DNA of 44,073 nt, from the IMG/VR virus record IMGVR_UViG_3300033145_000258, positions 1 through 44,073 of that record. One strand, written 5' to 3'. The DNA is from a virus. The position numbers were made by a program, and so were the translations under genes. Shown here piece by piece: positions 1 to 7,386 of the stretch. Position 1 is the first letter of the stretch. Each line of letters opens with the position of its first letter. The notes beneath the pieces are model-generated. The model saw only the letters and a list, made by a program, of their open reading frames with translations, was not told the DNA's origin and searched no databases.

Positions 1-114
1 AAGCAATCCGCTCTTATAAGGGATTGGTGAGCCATCTATCGCAAACATATAGGACGCTATTCCGTTTTGGGATAGATAGCCTGCTGTATCGTTTATCGCA
101 AATATGTCTCCGTC
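1..114. repeat. Terminal direct repeat, left copy
   Basis: These 114 bases are identical to the last 114 bases of the window (43960-44073). One open frame runs across the join and gives a protein of the same length as its neighbouring paralogue. The simplest reading is an assembly overlap of a circular or circularly permuted genome of 43,959 bp. A true short terminal repeat is less likely because the repeat lies inside a gene. Confidence 0.95.
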
Positions 115-306
115 CCAGTTCCTTAATGTCTCAAGATGTGCTTTTGTACTTGGGCCACCGCCAACCACAGCACAAGGGCTATATCTTGTGCGACTCCATT
201 CTACGCTCGGATACCCACTCGATGCGATAATATTCTTTCTTATGTGCTTTGGCTTTGTATTACATCGAGAATGTAAGGTTATGAGCTGTGCATTTTTGGC
301 TGCCAT
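1..306 (-). CDS. MptE-like (DUF115) protein, N-terminal part, continues across the join
   Basis: This is the first 102 codons of a gene that continues at 43438-44073 on the circular molecule; the full product is 275 residues. I place the start at the ATG complementary to 304-306, preceded by an AGGGAGAT ribosome site and overlapping the end of the upstream paralogue by 28 bases. The start is within the frame but cannot be read from the right-hand piece alone. The protein has a Rossmann-like segment AVVGGGPSTKAHLETLR followed by DIFAINDTAGYLS, as in MptE-like/DUF115 proteins, a family that includes archaeal pterin pyrophosphokinases and the flagellin-modifying Maf proteins. Its close paralogue is the gene at 279-1100. 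The substrate is unknown. Confidence 0.85.
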   Translation of the reverse strand, partial: MAAKNAQLITLHSRCNTKPKHIRKNIIASSGYPSVEWSRTRYSPCAVVGGGPSTKAHLETLRNWDGDIFAINDTAGYLSQNGIASYMFAIDGSPIPYKSGLL

Positions 307-1100
307 ATCTCCCTGCCTGACGAGCTATATTTTGTGTTCCATATTTTACAACCTTTTTTGGCGTACTTCTTTTTAAAGTCCTTGGCGATTGCTACCACTT
401 CCCATGTATCAGGGTTTTCAATCATTGCTTTCATTAATCCCCCTGAAGCATTTACTAAAAAAGGTGAGTAGTCCTTTATCTGGTTTATTAGAAACTCCGC
501 CTGCATATAAAGAGCAGCGTTTGTAATATAATCGATTCCATTTACCCGAACAATCATCATGTTGCTGTTGGCTACCTTTTGGTTCCCGCTTACATGAGTA
601 ACGTCATAAAAAGAAGCGTCCATGCCAAAAAACACTACTGCCATATATCCGGCCCTTAAAAATAAATATCCGGCCCTTGAAGCTGCTGTCGGCCCACCGC
701 CGACTCCTGTTCCGTCAGAGTCTTCCATCATTTCCCATGTACGGGTATCCTTGTAGATAAATTGAACGGGGTGTACTCTTGTAGCGAACAATGCGCCCTT
801 AATAAGATGCCCTTGATGATAAGGAACATCTGAACAATCCATTGAGAAAACATAAGAACTAACCCCGTTTCGAGACAAATAACCGGCCGTGTCGTTTATT
901 GCAAATATATCCCCAGGCCATTTCCTAAGTATTTCAAGAGATCGTTCCGTGCTTATTCCCCCGCCCACCACTGCACAGGGCTTGTGCGTTCCAATCCCCC
1001 AAGGTATTTTCGGGTATTCCTTAGACGCAACAATGTATCTCTTTATCTTTCTTAGCCCCGTGTTACAAACTGGCTGTATGTTTAACCGCGCTTTTATCAT
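279..1100 (-). CDS. MptE-like (DUF115) protein, first copy
   Basis: The product is 273 residues. An N-terminal nucleotide-binding-like segment reads CAVVGGGISTERSLEILR and is followed by GDIFAINDTAGYL. A mid-protein GTGVGGGPTAASRAG loop and a VVFFGMDASF strand are also shared with the second copy. DUF115/MptE-like domains occur in 6-hydroxymethylpterin diphosphokinases and in Maf-type glycosyl transfer proteins. Which chemistry applies here cannot be told from sequence. The frame extends to a GTG at 1106, but the ATG at 1100 forms an ATGA overlap with the stop of the radical SAM gene, so translational coupling favours it. More than half of aligned residues match the neighbouring copy by eye, indicating tandem duplication. 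Confidence 0.85.
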   Translation of the reverse strand: MIKARLNIQPVCNTGLRKIKRYIVASKEYPKIPWGIGTHKPCAVVGGGISTERSLEILRKWPGDIFAINDTAGYLSRNGVSSYVFSMDCSDVPYHQGHLIKGALFATRVHPVQFIYKDTRTWEMMEDSDGTGVGGGPTAASRAGYLFLRAGYMAVVFFGMDASFYDVTHVSGNQKVANSNMMIVRVNGIDYITNAALYMQAEFLINQIKDYSPFLVNASGGLMKAMIENPDTWEVVAIAKDFKKKYAKKGCKIWNTKYSSSGREIWQPKMHSS

Positions 1101-2629
1101 GTACACACCAACTTGTTTATCTGCCCTCTGGCGGCATTGCGTTTATTCTCAATATCGGGTCTGCCTTTTTTACTGACAAGGGCGCTCCCAATCCGCTTTT
1201 CAAGATTAGGAAAGTACCTATATATAAATCGAGACAATTTGCAAGCTGCCATAATTGCCTTTTGCTTCCACACTTGATTTGGGTACATCGTTTGTAAATT
1301 ATGCCTGCCAACTTCATAAGAAACTTCATACATCTTCTCCACGAATTCCGGGGTGTATTTAAAGAAGTATTCTTCTTGGATATAGGTGTCATCATACATA
1401 AACCTTTGGGACAGCGTGCTGACCGCATAGGGGTTCTCAGCATTGTTATAAAGCGATACTCCGCAGTCCTGATACCTTGGGTCAAGCCAATAGTCTTTAA
1501 ACCCGTATTCGTCCACATAGTCCTTATAAATTTTAGTTCCCGGGAAAGGCACTATCGAACCAGACCCATTAAACATGTGTGTTACATCCCATAATTCATA
1601 AATCATTTTAAGCGAATTGTCTAAACTCTCAACAGTTTCCCAAGGGAACCCGAACATCAGATTAACCCCTACTTTTAAACCAGCAGCGTGCGCTATTTTA
1701 GGGGCAGCCAAATTTTGCTTTAGAGTAGTTCCTTTACAGGTTTTTTTGAGTGTCTCAGGGTCACCGCTCTCAATGCCAAACATAACCATATAGCATCCGG
1801 CATCCTTCATCATGTTAGCCATTAAGGGTGTCATCATGTCAGCCCTTGTCCATGCTTGCCACGTTATCCTTGGAGTTATCTTTTTAATCCCTTTGCAAAA
1901 TTCAGCAACGTGCCTTTTGCTCATTGTGAAACAATCATCTGCCACGACAAAGTTGGTTATACCGTATTTATCCACACGCTTTTGAACGTCAGCCATGATT
2001 GAATCTATGGGGTTATAAGTACCTCTTTGCCCAAACACCCTTGAGTCGCAGAAGGTGCATCTTCCGGGGCAACCACGACTTGTATAAATACGATGAATAC
2101 CTTTGAGTAGCCCATCACCATCAAGCCTGAATCGTTCTATATCAAACCCACTAAAGTCAGGGTCGGGAAGTGTAGATAAGTCTTTAATCCTTGGCCTTTT
2201 TGGGTTGCGGATAATCGCACCATCCCGATAAGTAATGCCTAAAATGTCTTTCTTTGGTTTGCCGTCTAATATTTCTTGCAGGGTTTCTTCGCCTTCGTTT
2301 CTAACAACAATATCTGCTCCATGCCGGATGGCTTCTTTGTCACAGGTCGTAACGTGAGTTCCGCCAACAATTACATGGAAACCTTCTAATTTTAGTCTTT
2401 TAATAAGGGCATATGCCTTTAAAACCTGCATTGTGAGCATACTAATACCTACAATATCGGGCTTATATTCTCTTGCAACATCCATAAAGTAGTCATTATC
2501 AAGGTGGCGCTTAAACGTATTCTCCTCGACTCTAACATCATAGCCATTCTTTTTAAACACAGCCGTAATCATTGCAAGAGAATGTGGCATTTCCGACATA
2601 GCCGCTGGATAGATTAGGAGTGCCTTCAT
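1097..2629 (-). CDS. B12-binding-domain radical SAM enzyme
   Basis: The product is 510 residues. An N-terminal cobalamin-binding-like Rossmann domain (about residues 1-130, with VGISMLTMQVL and VIVGGTHVTT segments) is followed by a radical SAM barrel. The barrel has the CPGRCTFC motif (CxxxCxxC) for the 4Fe-4S cluster near residue 190 and a MFGIESGDPETLKK segment, typical of the BchE/B12-binding radical SAM family. Such enzymes catalyse methylation or rearrangement at unreactive carbons. The start overlaps the previous gene's stop as ATGA, and its own stop overlaps the next gene the same way, so the three are one translational unit. This is an unusual cargo within a phage head-tail operon. 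The substrate is unknown. Confidence 0.93.
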   Translation of the reverse strand: MKALLIYPAAMSEMPHSLAMITAVFKKNGYDVRVEENTFKRHLDNDYFMDVAREYKPDIVGISMLTMQVLKAYALIKRLKLEGFHVIVGGTHVTTCDKEAIRHGADIVVRNEGEETLQEILDGKPKKDILGITYRDGAIIRNPKRPRIKDLSTLPDPDFSGFDIERFRLDGDGLLKGIHRIYTSRGCPGRCTFCDSRVFGQRGTYNPIDSIMADVQKRVDKYGITNFVVADDCFTMSKRHVAEFCKGIKKITPRITWQAWTRADMMTPLMANMMKDAGCYMVMFGIESGDPETLKKTCKGTTLKQNLAAPKIAHAAGLKVGVNLMFGFPWETVESLDNSLKMIYELWDVTHMFNGSGSIVPFPGTKIYKDYVDEYGFKDYWLDPRYQDCGVSLYNNAENPYAVSTLSQRFMYDDTYIQEEYFFKYTPEFVEKMYEVSYEVGRHNLQTMYPNQVWKQKAIMAACKLSRFIYRYFPNLEKRIGSALVSKKGRPDIENKRNAARGQINKLVCT

Positions 2630-3534
2630 TTAATATCCGCCTTGTTTGAGGTTATTTGTCCCACCCTACGATTTGGGTTGCTCGCATAAAGGAGTACATT
2701 GGAATCAAAGTTTGTCTGGTCGCAATGTTGGCAGATATAGCCATCAAAGTTCTTTTCCCTGTGCGCCAGCCTTAACTTTTTGTAAGGTTCTCCCTTATAG
2801 ATTTCCTCAATAGTCTGGTTTTTAATATCCCCCACCTTAACTTGTTTATGGATATCCCAACAACAAGGGCTTACTGTTCCGTCAGCATGAATATACATCG
2901 GGCCGTTCTCCGGTCTTCCGCAAGTTACCTGTACTTCTGGATTTACCTCACGATAGACACGATTTTCTACCCAATTATGAGGCTTCCACACGAAAACTTC
3001 GTCTAACACAGGCTCCCACCTATCAAGCCATTGACCTTTTTCATGCCGGTTCTGGTCTGTTTCAACGAATAAACCAATGGTTCGGGGTCGGCGGTCAGTT
3101 GCGTACTCAAGAAAACCCATGATATTCTCCATTGAACGGTCGAATTTTATTCTGCCCCGATGGAAAGCCTCATAGGTCTTCTTGGTTGCCCCGTAAATAC
3201 TGAGCTTCAGAATGTCTATATATTTAATAACGTCGTCCCATGTATCAGGGGTCATGTGAAAAGCTGTTGTTGAAATAAAAACCTCCGCCTTGGGTAATTC
3301 CTTGCGAACATAATCAAGGCGCTCAAAGAACTGTTTATCAAGAAAACAATCCCCGAACCCGCAGGTGTCAACAGATTCAAGTTCATATTGTGCTGCATCG
3401 TCTATAATCTTCTCAAAGAGTTCCATGTCCATGCGCTGAGGCTTCTGCTTAAACTTTTCCCTCGGACATATTACGCAATGAGCATCACAAATGTTTACCG
3501 TTTCGATAACGAGCTGTTTGTTCAATAACTCCAT
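2626..3534 (-). CDS. Radical SAM/SPASM-type enzyme
   Basis: The product is 302 residues. The cluster motif CDAHCVICPR (CxxxCxxC) lies near residue 17, and a SPASM-like C-terminus carries CGRP, SPCCWD and CQHC cysteines for auxiliary clusters. The frame is open to 3627, but the ATG at 3534 has a perfect GGAGGGACA ribosome site and places the cluster motif at the normal distance from the N-terminus, so I use it. SPASM enzymes often modify peptides or sugars. Together with the following B12 radical SAM and two MptE-like proteins it forms a four-gene cassette between the head genes and the tail factors. Its target is not known. Confidence 0.92.
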   Translation of the reverse strand: MELLNKQLVIETVNICDAHCVICPREKFKQKPQRMDMELFEKIIDDAAQYELESVDTCGFGDCFLDKQFFERLDYVRKELPKAEVFISTTAFHMTPDTWDDVIKYIDILKLSIYGATKKTYEAFHRGRIKFDRSMENIMGFLEYATDRRPRTIGLFVETDQNRHEKGQWLDRWEPVLDEVFVWKPHNWVENRVYREVNPEVQVTCGRPENGPMYIHADGTVSPCCWDIHKQVKVGDIKNQTIEEIYKGEPYKKLRLAHREKNFDGYICQHCDQTNFDSNVLLYASNPNRRVGQITSNKADIK

Positions 3535-3554
3535 TGTCCCTCCAAATTGTATGT

Positions 3555-3578
3555 GGGGTGGAGAGTCACCCCCACCCC
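3555..3578 (-). terminator. Intercistronic hairpin before radical SAM genes
   Basis: A perfect 7-bp stem, GGGGTGG pairing with CCACCCC around a 10-base loop, lies between the stop of the head protein gene and the ribosome site of the radical SAM gene. No T-run follows, so it may act as a partial terminator or an mRNA processing or stability element rather than a full stop. Confidence 0.45.
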
Positions 3579-3583
3579 TAAGT

Positions 3584-4228
3584 TTAACTTGCTGCCATAA
3601 GACCACATTCCTCAAGCCTGCCCTCAACCTCTAACACCCTGATCTGCAAATTATAAATTACCTGCAAAAAAGACTGCGCTTCGCCAAGGGTTACAAATCC
3701 AAAGCCTGTCGCTGTAACTAATGCCCCTACTGCATAATCCGCCGTAGATGCTGCCGTGCAGGTAATGGTCGTAAGTGCGGTTGTCAATGCTGCTGGTTGA
3801 TCTACGGGTGTAGTACCATAGAAGCCAACCAATTCTGTCGAAGCGTACCCAAGACAATGACCATCATCATTCCCATCGTCCAGATAATCATAAGTCTGAG
3901 CTACGCTCACCGCAGTCCCGCCATCTACAACTCCACAAGCCTCTAAAGCTGTGGCAATCTCACCTATCCGTGACTGAAGGTTTCCTATCACCCCAAGCAC
4001 GCTTGCCCCTTCCTGAGCAGTTGTAAATGCATACCCACTCTCTGCAACAAGAATAGCGATTGCATAATCAGCCGTTGCGTGGGCGGAAGCGGTGATGGTT
4101 GTTAAGTTTGCCGTAGTAACCGCAGCCTGGTCACACGGGGTCGTACCCCAAAAGCCTATCAGGTCGGTTGATGCATGACCGAATATGCTTCCGACATCGT
4201 CGTTCTTACTTAAATATTGTACTGCCAT
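3584..4228 (-). CDS. Two-repeat head or decoration-type protein
   Basis: The product is 214 residues made of two copies of a roughly 100-residue unit. Each copy has a GFWGTTP or GFYGTTP sequence near the N-terminal end, an ATADYA or STADYA segment, and a coiled tail ending in EACG or EECG. The adjacent gene at 4238-4549 encodes one copy of the same unit. The GFxGTTP motif is common in small phage proteins encoded beside the major coat protein and thought to be head fibre or decoration components. The exact role is inferred from position. A strong AGGAGGTTAAT ribosome site precedes the ATG. Confidence 0.75.
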   Translation of the reverse strand: MAVQYLSKNDDVGSIFGHASTDLIGFWGTTPCDQAAVTTANLTTITASAHATADYAIAILVAESGYAFTTAQEGASVLGVIGNLQSRIGEIATALEACGVVDGGTAVSVAQTYDYLDDGNDDGHCLGYASTELVGFYGTTPVDQPAALTTALTTITCTAASTADYAVGALVTATGFGFVTLGEAQSFLQVIYNLQIRVLEVEGRLEECGLMAAS

Positions 4229-4237
4229 ATTAACCTC

Positions 4238-4549
4238 CTAATTTGCTGCGATAAGCCCACATTCCTCAAGCCTTGCTTCAATTTCCGCCAAACGAGCCTG
4301 AAGATTTTGAACAACTATCAACGTGCTTTGCGCTTCATCTCCATTCGCAAACCCATATCCAGATGTCTGGACTGGAGCCGCTACTGCATAATCAGCCGTA
4401 GTTGCTGCGGTAAATGTAAGAGTCGTGGACTGTGCCGTTAGTGCGGCTGGTTGATCTACCGGAGTAGTCCCCCAGAAACCAAGCAAGGACGCTGACGTTT
4501 GTCCAAGAATCGTCCCGCTCGGTGTTTTTCTATCTAAATAATCTGTCAT
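4238..4549 (-). CDS. Single-repeat head or decoration-type protein
   Basis: The product is 103 residues with one copy of the unit found twice in the next gene: TSASLLGFWGTTPVDQ, then TTADYAV, then a predicted helical tail ending EARLEECGLIAAN. It directly follows the coat gene, separated by a GAAA-capped hairpin, and has an AAAGGAGGG ribosome site. Expansion from one to two units in the neighbouring gene looks like internal duplication. A capsid surface or head fibre role is inferred from gene order only. Confidence 0.75.
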   Translation of the reverse strand: MTDYLDRKTPSGTILGQTSASLLGFWGTTPVDQPAALTAQSTTLTFTAATTADYAVAAPVQTSGYGFANGDEAQSTLIVVQNLQARLAEIEARLEECGLIAAN

Positions 4550-4569
4550 GACTATATTCCCTCCTTTAA

Positions 4570-4589
4570 GGGGGAAGTTTCCTCCCCCC
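4570..4589 (-). terminator. GAAA tetraloop hairpin after coat gene
   Basis: On the minus strand an 8-bp stem, GGGGGGAG with CTTCCCCC (one G-U pair), is closed by a GAAA tetraloop. It lies between the coat stop and the next ribosome site. There is no long T-run, so an intercistronic attenuator or mRNA stabiliser is as likely as a terminator. Confidence 0.55.
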
Positions 4590-4595
4590 GTTAGG

Positions 4596-5819
4596 TTAGT
4601 CTCCTAAAATCCGTGTTGCCCATTCAGGCCGTATAGTCTTATACCCGAAAAGCACATCAATTCTGCAAGGGAACTTATCATTAACGATGTCGTAATCCCT
4701 CACAATCTTGAGAGAAATACCGTCATAGACCTCCCTTGCCGCAAAATCCACACCCTGCGGCATTTCAAGGTCTGCCGTTACAAGAGTAAAAGCATCTTTA
4801 TGGTATGCCATGTGCTGATCGTATGCAGTCGAAGCAACCCCATTTGAACCAGAAGTATCAACCACAACAATCGCTGAGTTTTCTGTCCAGTCTGCACAAT
4901 ATACATTCTGCCTTGCCCCACTCTTGTAAAGCGTGGGAGTGACCGGAAGTGCGTCTGTAGCATCACAGGTAAACGCAGTTGTAAGAGCAAACTGCTGTAA
5001 GTGTGAATACGCTACTTTTGTTTCAGGATTAACTGCATAGACACCAGCAACAGTAATAATGTCACCCTTTACAAAGGTTTCATCAGACGTCATAATCGTG
5101 GTAAGAGTTGTGTCTTCGTTAGCAACCACACTCAGATCACATTGCCCTGCGGTTGTTCTTGTTCCGCATGTATGAGAAACAATCATTTCAGACTCATAGA
5201 ACTTAAAGCCTGACATATAACCCATAACCCCTGTTTCGTATTGTTTAGAAATCTCAGAAACAGGATTAAAAAAGGCTTTTCCATCATTTACAACGGTGTT
5301 CATACCAAGAGACTCCATCAAGCAAATCCTGTCCCCCATAGGAGCCATGCCTTTACTTAGTTTTGCCCTTGCCTTTTGAACGTCAGCTATTACAGGAGCC
5401 GTCCCAATGGTGGAATAAACTATATTGTAAATATCCTTGTAGGAAGCTGTAATAACAATCTTGTCAACTTCTGCCGCAAGACGAGTCATTGCCGGAGTTA
5501 AAATTCTGTCAGCAAAGTCGTCCATAGAAAGGGTTAATTCGGTTGAACTAAAGTTAATATCAACGCCTCTCTGGGTTGCGACTGTCAAGGTCTGGGTGTT
5601 CTCTTCGACATCCTGCGTATCCATTACAGCGCCAGACCGTACTGTAAACTGATTAGGGTTCCTGATTAACAGAGAACCACCATTTTTCGCACCTGATCTC
5701 GCAAAACGGTCATCGTACTGCTTATTTATGGTTTTGCAAAATACAAGTTTATTGTGGAGAATCGAGAGAGCCTTCCTCGTTATATCTCCGTCACTTAAGG
5801 TTTTAATTGTATTGGACAT
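4596..5819 (-). CDS. Major capsid protein, P22 coat-like
   Basis: The product is 407 residues and forms the procapsid shell with the scaffold encoded just upstream. The N-terminal third (KALSILHNKLVFCKTINKQ, then RNPNQFTVRSG and a DINFSSTELTLSMDDF segment) is typical of the P22 gp5/coat protein family, and the length matches that family. The gene follows the portal-scaffold order expected for P22-like phages. The ribosome site TAAGGAGATATA sits just below a GUAA-capped hairpin, and a second capped hairpin follows the gene, which suggests control of message level for this highly expressed product. Confidence 0.92.
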   Translation of the reverse strand: MSNTIKTLSDGDITRKALSILHNKLVFCKTINKQYDDRFARSGAKNGGSLLIRNPNQFTVRSGAVMDTQDVEENTQTLTVATQRGVDINFSSTELTLSMDDFADRILTPAMTRLAAEVDKIVITASYKDIYNIVYSTIGTAPVIADVQKARAKLSKGMAPMGDRICLMESLGMNTVVNDGKAFFNPVSEISKQYETGVMGYMSGFKFYESEMIVSHTCGTRTTAGQCDLSVVANEDTTLTTIMTSDETFVKGDIITVAGVYAVNPETKVAYSHLQQFALTTAFTCDATDALPVTPTLYKSGARQNVYCADWTENSAIVVVDTSGSNGVASTAYDQHMAYHKDAFTLVTADLEMPQGVDFAAREVYDGISLKIVRDYDIVNDKFPCRIDVLFGYKTIRPEWATRILGD

Positions 5820-5821
5820 TA

Positions 5822-5840
5822 TATCTCCTTACAGGAGGTT
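5822..5840 (-). promoter_or_regulatory. GUAA tetraloop hairpin before coat gene
   Basis: On the minus strand AGGAGG pairs with CCTCCT around a GTAA (GNRA) loop. It lies at the scaffold stop, just above the coat ribosome site TAAGGAGATATA. The AGGAGG arm is itself Shine-Dalgarno-like but is buried in the stem. Confidence 0.5.
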
Positions 5841-6615
5841 ACCCTCCTTCAAGCTTAGTTTTTATTTTTTCCAACTCTTTTCCCTTTTCCCAAGCCATCC
5901 ATTCTTCTGTTGACATCTTGCTTGGGTCTGCCTCTGGTGCGCCTGTGCTACCAACCGGAGATATTGGGTTTGGTGCGGTTGTAGTAGTTTTAGTCTTTTG
6001 CGCTAATAGAAGTTTTGTTTCTAATTTAGCGATTTCGTAAACCTGTCTTTCTGGTGATAAGTCTTTGATTGTATCAGCTATGTCGCTGTTTTTAGCGATA
6101 TGATATGCGACCATCGGGCCGTTGTCGATCTCGAATAGCGTGTTTCTCATTGCGTCTGTAAAGACGGGCGTTTCAATAACTTTGTCAAAATCAGGGTGTT
6201 CTTTCCGTAACTCTGTTGCGTTCTTATTAAAGTTACTGGCAGACTCTTGCCTCCTTTTTCTTTGCGCCAAGGCAGACTGTTCAGAAACCATTTTGCTGTC
6301 ACGCCAATCAAACAAAGCGTCTTCATAAGCCTCTACGGTTTCATAGTTTTCCTGATTTGGTCGATTCGGGTCAGCTTGAGGAGCAACTGTTTTAATCGGT
6401 GCAGGCGGTTCATTTGCCTGATTCTTCCAGTATTCTACTTCTCTTTCTGACTCCCTGAACTTGTATGTAATTTCGTCAATGCGCGCTTGGGCGGTTTGCT
6501 TGGGCTTTGACTCTGCGCTTTCAGCAGTTTCCGGACTTTCTTCGGCCACTTCTTCAGCGGGTGTTTCTTCTGTTTCAATAATTTCCTCAGTTGTTTCGAT
6601 TGCTTCTTCTGCCAT
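5839..6615 (-). CDS. Scaffolding protein
   Basis: The product is 258 residues, very acidic at the N-terminus (runs of E and T with almost no aromatic residues) and rich in charged helix with little hydrophobic core. It has a basic-acidic C-terminus (KGKELEKIKTKLEGG), as in phage scaffolds whose helical C-terminal tail binds the coat. Position between portal and coat supports the call. An AAGGAGAGAAATC ribosome site precedes the ATG. Identification rests on composition and gene order more than on a sequence motif. Confidence 0.8.
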   Translation of the reverse strand: MAEEAIETTEEIIETEETPAEEVAEESPETAESAESKPKQTAQARIDEITYKFRESEREVEYWKNQANEPPAPIKTVAPQADPNRPNQENYETVEAYEDALFDWRDSKMVSEQSALAQRKRRQESASNFNKNATELRKEHPDFDKVIETPVFTDAMRNTLFEIDNGPMVAYHIAKNSDIADTIKDLSPERQVYEIAKLETKLLLAQKTKTTTTAPNPISPVGSTGAPEADPSKMSTEEWMAWEKGKELEKIKTKLEGG

Positions 6616-6663
6616 GATTTCTCTCCTTGCGCCCGAAGACGATTTGCGGCTAATGCCGAGTAT

Positions 6664-6707
6664 AAAAAAAGGCGGGCAAACCTCGTAATAAGATTCGTAC
6701 CCGCCTT
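6664..6707 (-). terminator. Rho-independent terminator after sigma-like gene
   Basis: On the minus strand an 8-bp stem, AAGGCGGG with CCCGCCTT, spans a 23-base loop and is followed directly by a T-run. It lies downstream of the sigma-like gene and upstream of the scaffold gene, so it would separate the packaging segment from scaffold and coat. No clear promoter is visible before the scaffold gene, so read-through or antitermination is probably needed. Confidence 0.75.
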
Positions 6708-6741
6708 AGTTGTTCTAATAGCGTTATTTAATACCTACTGC

Positions 6742-7242
6742 TTATTTAATTGCACTTCTAATTTCTTTCAGGGTCTTCCAGCCGAGTCCCTTAATTTTGA
6801 ACATCTCTCTATCTGATTTTGCTTTAATCTGGCTTTTGTTCTTTATGCCAGCAAGTCTTAAACAGCGATAAGCCCTATAAGAAATTTGTAGCATTTCTAT
6901 ACTATTCTTATCTAATTTAGACTGGCGCTCACTATTTCTCCTATACGCTACAGGTATAAACCTCTCTAATAATTTTTTCTTGGGAGGGTGTTTTAATTGC
7001 CGAAAAGCTTTCGCCTCTATCTGCCTGACTCTTTCTTGTGTTATCCCAAAAGTAGCCGCTATGTCTTGTAAGGTTAAGCTGAAACCATTGCGTAAAATTA
7101 GCACAATGCCGCCACGCCCCGTAAGCGTGCTTAAAATTGAGATTAATTCTTTGCGGCTCTCCCTTGTACCTTCTACTCTCTCATTTTCAGGTAGTCCAAA
7201 TATTTCACGAATTATATCGAATAAATCATACGCTTTTTTCAT
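6742..7242 (-). CDS. Sigma-70 region 4 / RNA polymerase alpha-CTD-like fusion regulator
   Basis: The product is 166 residues. Residues about 47-85 form a sigma-70 region 4 helix-turn-helix (LTLQDIAATFGITQERVRQIE), the part that contacts the -35 box. Residues about 120-166 (SYRAYRCLRLAGIKNKSQI, then MFKIKGLGWKTLKEI) closely resemble the alpha-subunit C-terminal domain, which binds upstream promoter DNA. The arginine equivalent to alpha R265 and the GLG-K loop are kept. Sigma regions 2 and 3 are absent, so it cannot be a complete sigma factor; a promoter-specific co-activator or appropriator is plausible. It has a GGAGGTG ribosome site, lies between portal and scaffold, and is followed by a terminator. 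Activation of late genes is inferred. Confidence 0.8.
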   Translation of the reverse strand: MKKAYDLFDIIREIFGLPENERVEGTRESRKELISILSTLTGRGGIVLILRNGFSLTLQDIAATFGITQERVRQIEAKAFRQLKHPPKKKLLERFIPVAYRRNSERQSKLDKNSIEMLQISYRAYRCLRLAGIKNKSQIKAKSDREMFKIKGLGWKTLKEIRSAIK

Positions 7243-7254
7243 GCTTCACCTCCG

Positions 7255-7386
7255 TTATTCGGATAGTTTAATTGATTCGGTCTTTTTAACTACAACAATT
7301 CTTCCAGCTTCTTTCTTTATAACTATCTCACCATACTGCAAACCCTCAATTAACGCAAATAATTTTCTATATTCTTCTTCTTTCAT
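7255..7386 (-). CDS. DUF2292/YezD-like small protein
   Basis: The product is 43 residues: a short helix, then LIEGLQYGEIVIKKEAGRI and a VVVKKTESIKL strand. This is the compact pattern of the DUF2292 (YezD) family, whose function is unknown. Its ATG overlaps the portal stop as ATGA, so it is probably translated by coupling to portal. Eleven bases separate it from the ATG of the sigma-like gene, and the sigma gene's GGAGGTG ribosome site lies in that gap. Confidence 0.7.
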   Translation of the reverse strand: MKEEEYRKLFALIEGLQYGEIVIKKEAGRIVVVKKTESIKLSE

